64,000 nt of DNA from Roseovarius gaetbuli. GTDB taxonomy: Bacteria; Pseudomonadota; Alphaproteobacteria; Rhodobacterales; Rhodobacteraceae. Shown here piece by piece: positions 63,977 through 64,000 of the stretch (positions are counted from its first letter, which is position 1; the number at the start of each line of letters is the position of its first letter). The stretch lies in the NCBI RefSeq assembly GCF_900172365.1, contig NZ_FWFJ01000016.1:1-64000 (forward strand), written 5' to 3'. Position numbers and translations under genes: made by a program. The notes below the pieces were generated by a model. The model made no database searches. It had not been told where the DNA came from and saw only the letters and a program-made list of their open reading frames with translations.

Positions 63977-64000
63977 ATTCTCGGGGGCGATCGTGCCCCA

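Overview
The window looks like the chromosome of a marine alphaproteobacterium of the Rhodobacterales (Roseobacter group). The basis is high GC and a set of genes typical of that order: ALA synthase HemA with an upstream FNR-type box, the cysG-DUF2849-cysI-cysH-DUF934 sulfur operon, an Lrp regulator beside cysG, a bactofilin/M23 pair, a RodZ-like HTH protein beside ispG, and the HNH protein and DUF455 protein common in this order. Almost everything is core genome. The only mobile DNA is the 5' end of an IS481-type transposase at the left edge and the 3' remnant of an IS3-type element at about 35.2 kb. I see no prophage, CRISPR array, rRNA or plasmid functions. No stretch longer than 300 bases lacks a gene.

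Layout. 0-2.8 kb: transposase start, a sodium-dependent bicarbonate transporter with its PII-like partner (sbtA-sbtB), a dispersed repeat, and ispG. 2.9-8.0 kb: RodZ-like protein, hemA, an M20 dipeptidase and a probable haloacetate dehalogenase. 8.1-11.5 kb: two tRNA-Asp, an enolase-superfamily enzyme, a GlxA-type regulator, a GFA protein and tRNA-Val(TAC). 11.5-16.9 kb: universal stress protein, SulP anion transporter, a CPA1 antiporter with a cyclic-nucleotide-binding-like domain, and tRNA-Val(CAC). 16.9-21 kb: HU-like protein, two small exported proteins (one with a miniature S74 self-cleavage domain) and lon. 21-29 kb: Old Yellow Enzyme, orphan membrane protein, tgt, stomatin/NfeD pair, protease-RimK fusion, two Fe-S assembly proteins and tpiA. 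29-35 kb: lrp and the divergent sulfate-assimilation operon ending in ferredoxin-NADP reductase. 35.2-35.9 kb: IS remnant abutting a truncated ada gene. 36-38.9 kb: a three-gene operon with a divergent TetR regulator. 38.9-46.3 kb: Ala-rich LEA-like protein, infC with an ATA start, small proteins, a GAF-EAL protein and uvrA. 46-55 kb: methyltransferase, lpdA, DUF924, MFS, queA and an AsmA-like giant. 55-64 kb: bcp, DUF455, M23/bactofilin, HNH, Atm1-type ABC exporter, LysM protein, LOG-family protein and RarD.

How they work together. Inorganic carbon and ion handling is represented by SbtA/SbtB, SulP-Usp and the CPA1 antiporter. The cys operon holds APS reductase, sulfite reductase and siroheme synthase, and probably draws electrons through the adjacent Fpr. 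hemA, siroheme synthase, IscA, SufT and an Atm1-type exporter support cofactor supply. tgt and queA are both queuosine genes but lie 27 kb apart.

I did not find a convincing new multi-gene system. The most unusual items are the S74 mini-protein, the IS-decapitated ada gene, the protease-RimK fusion, the CPA1 protein with a CNBD-like domain, and the dispersed repeats that begin at stop codons.
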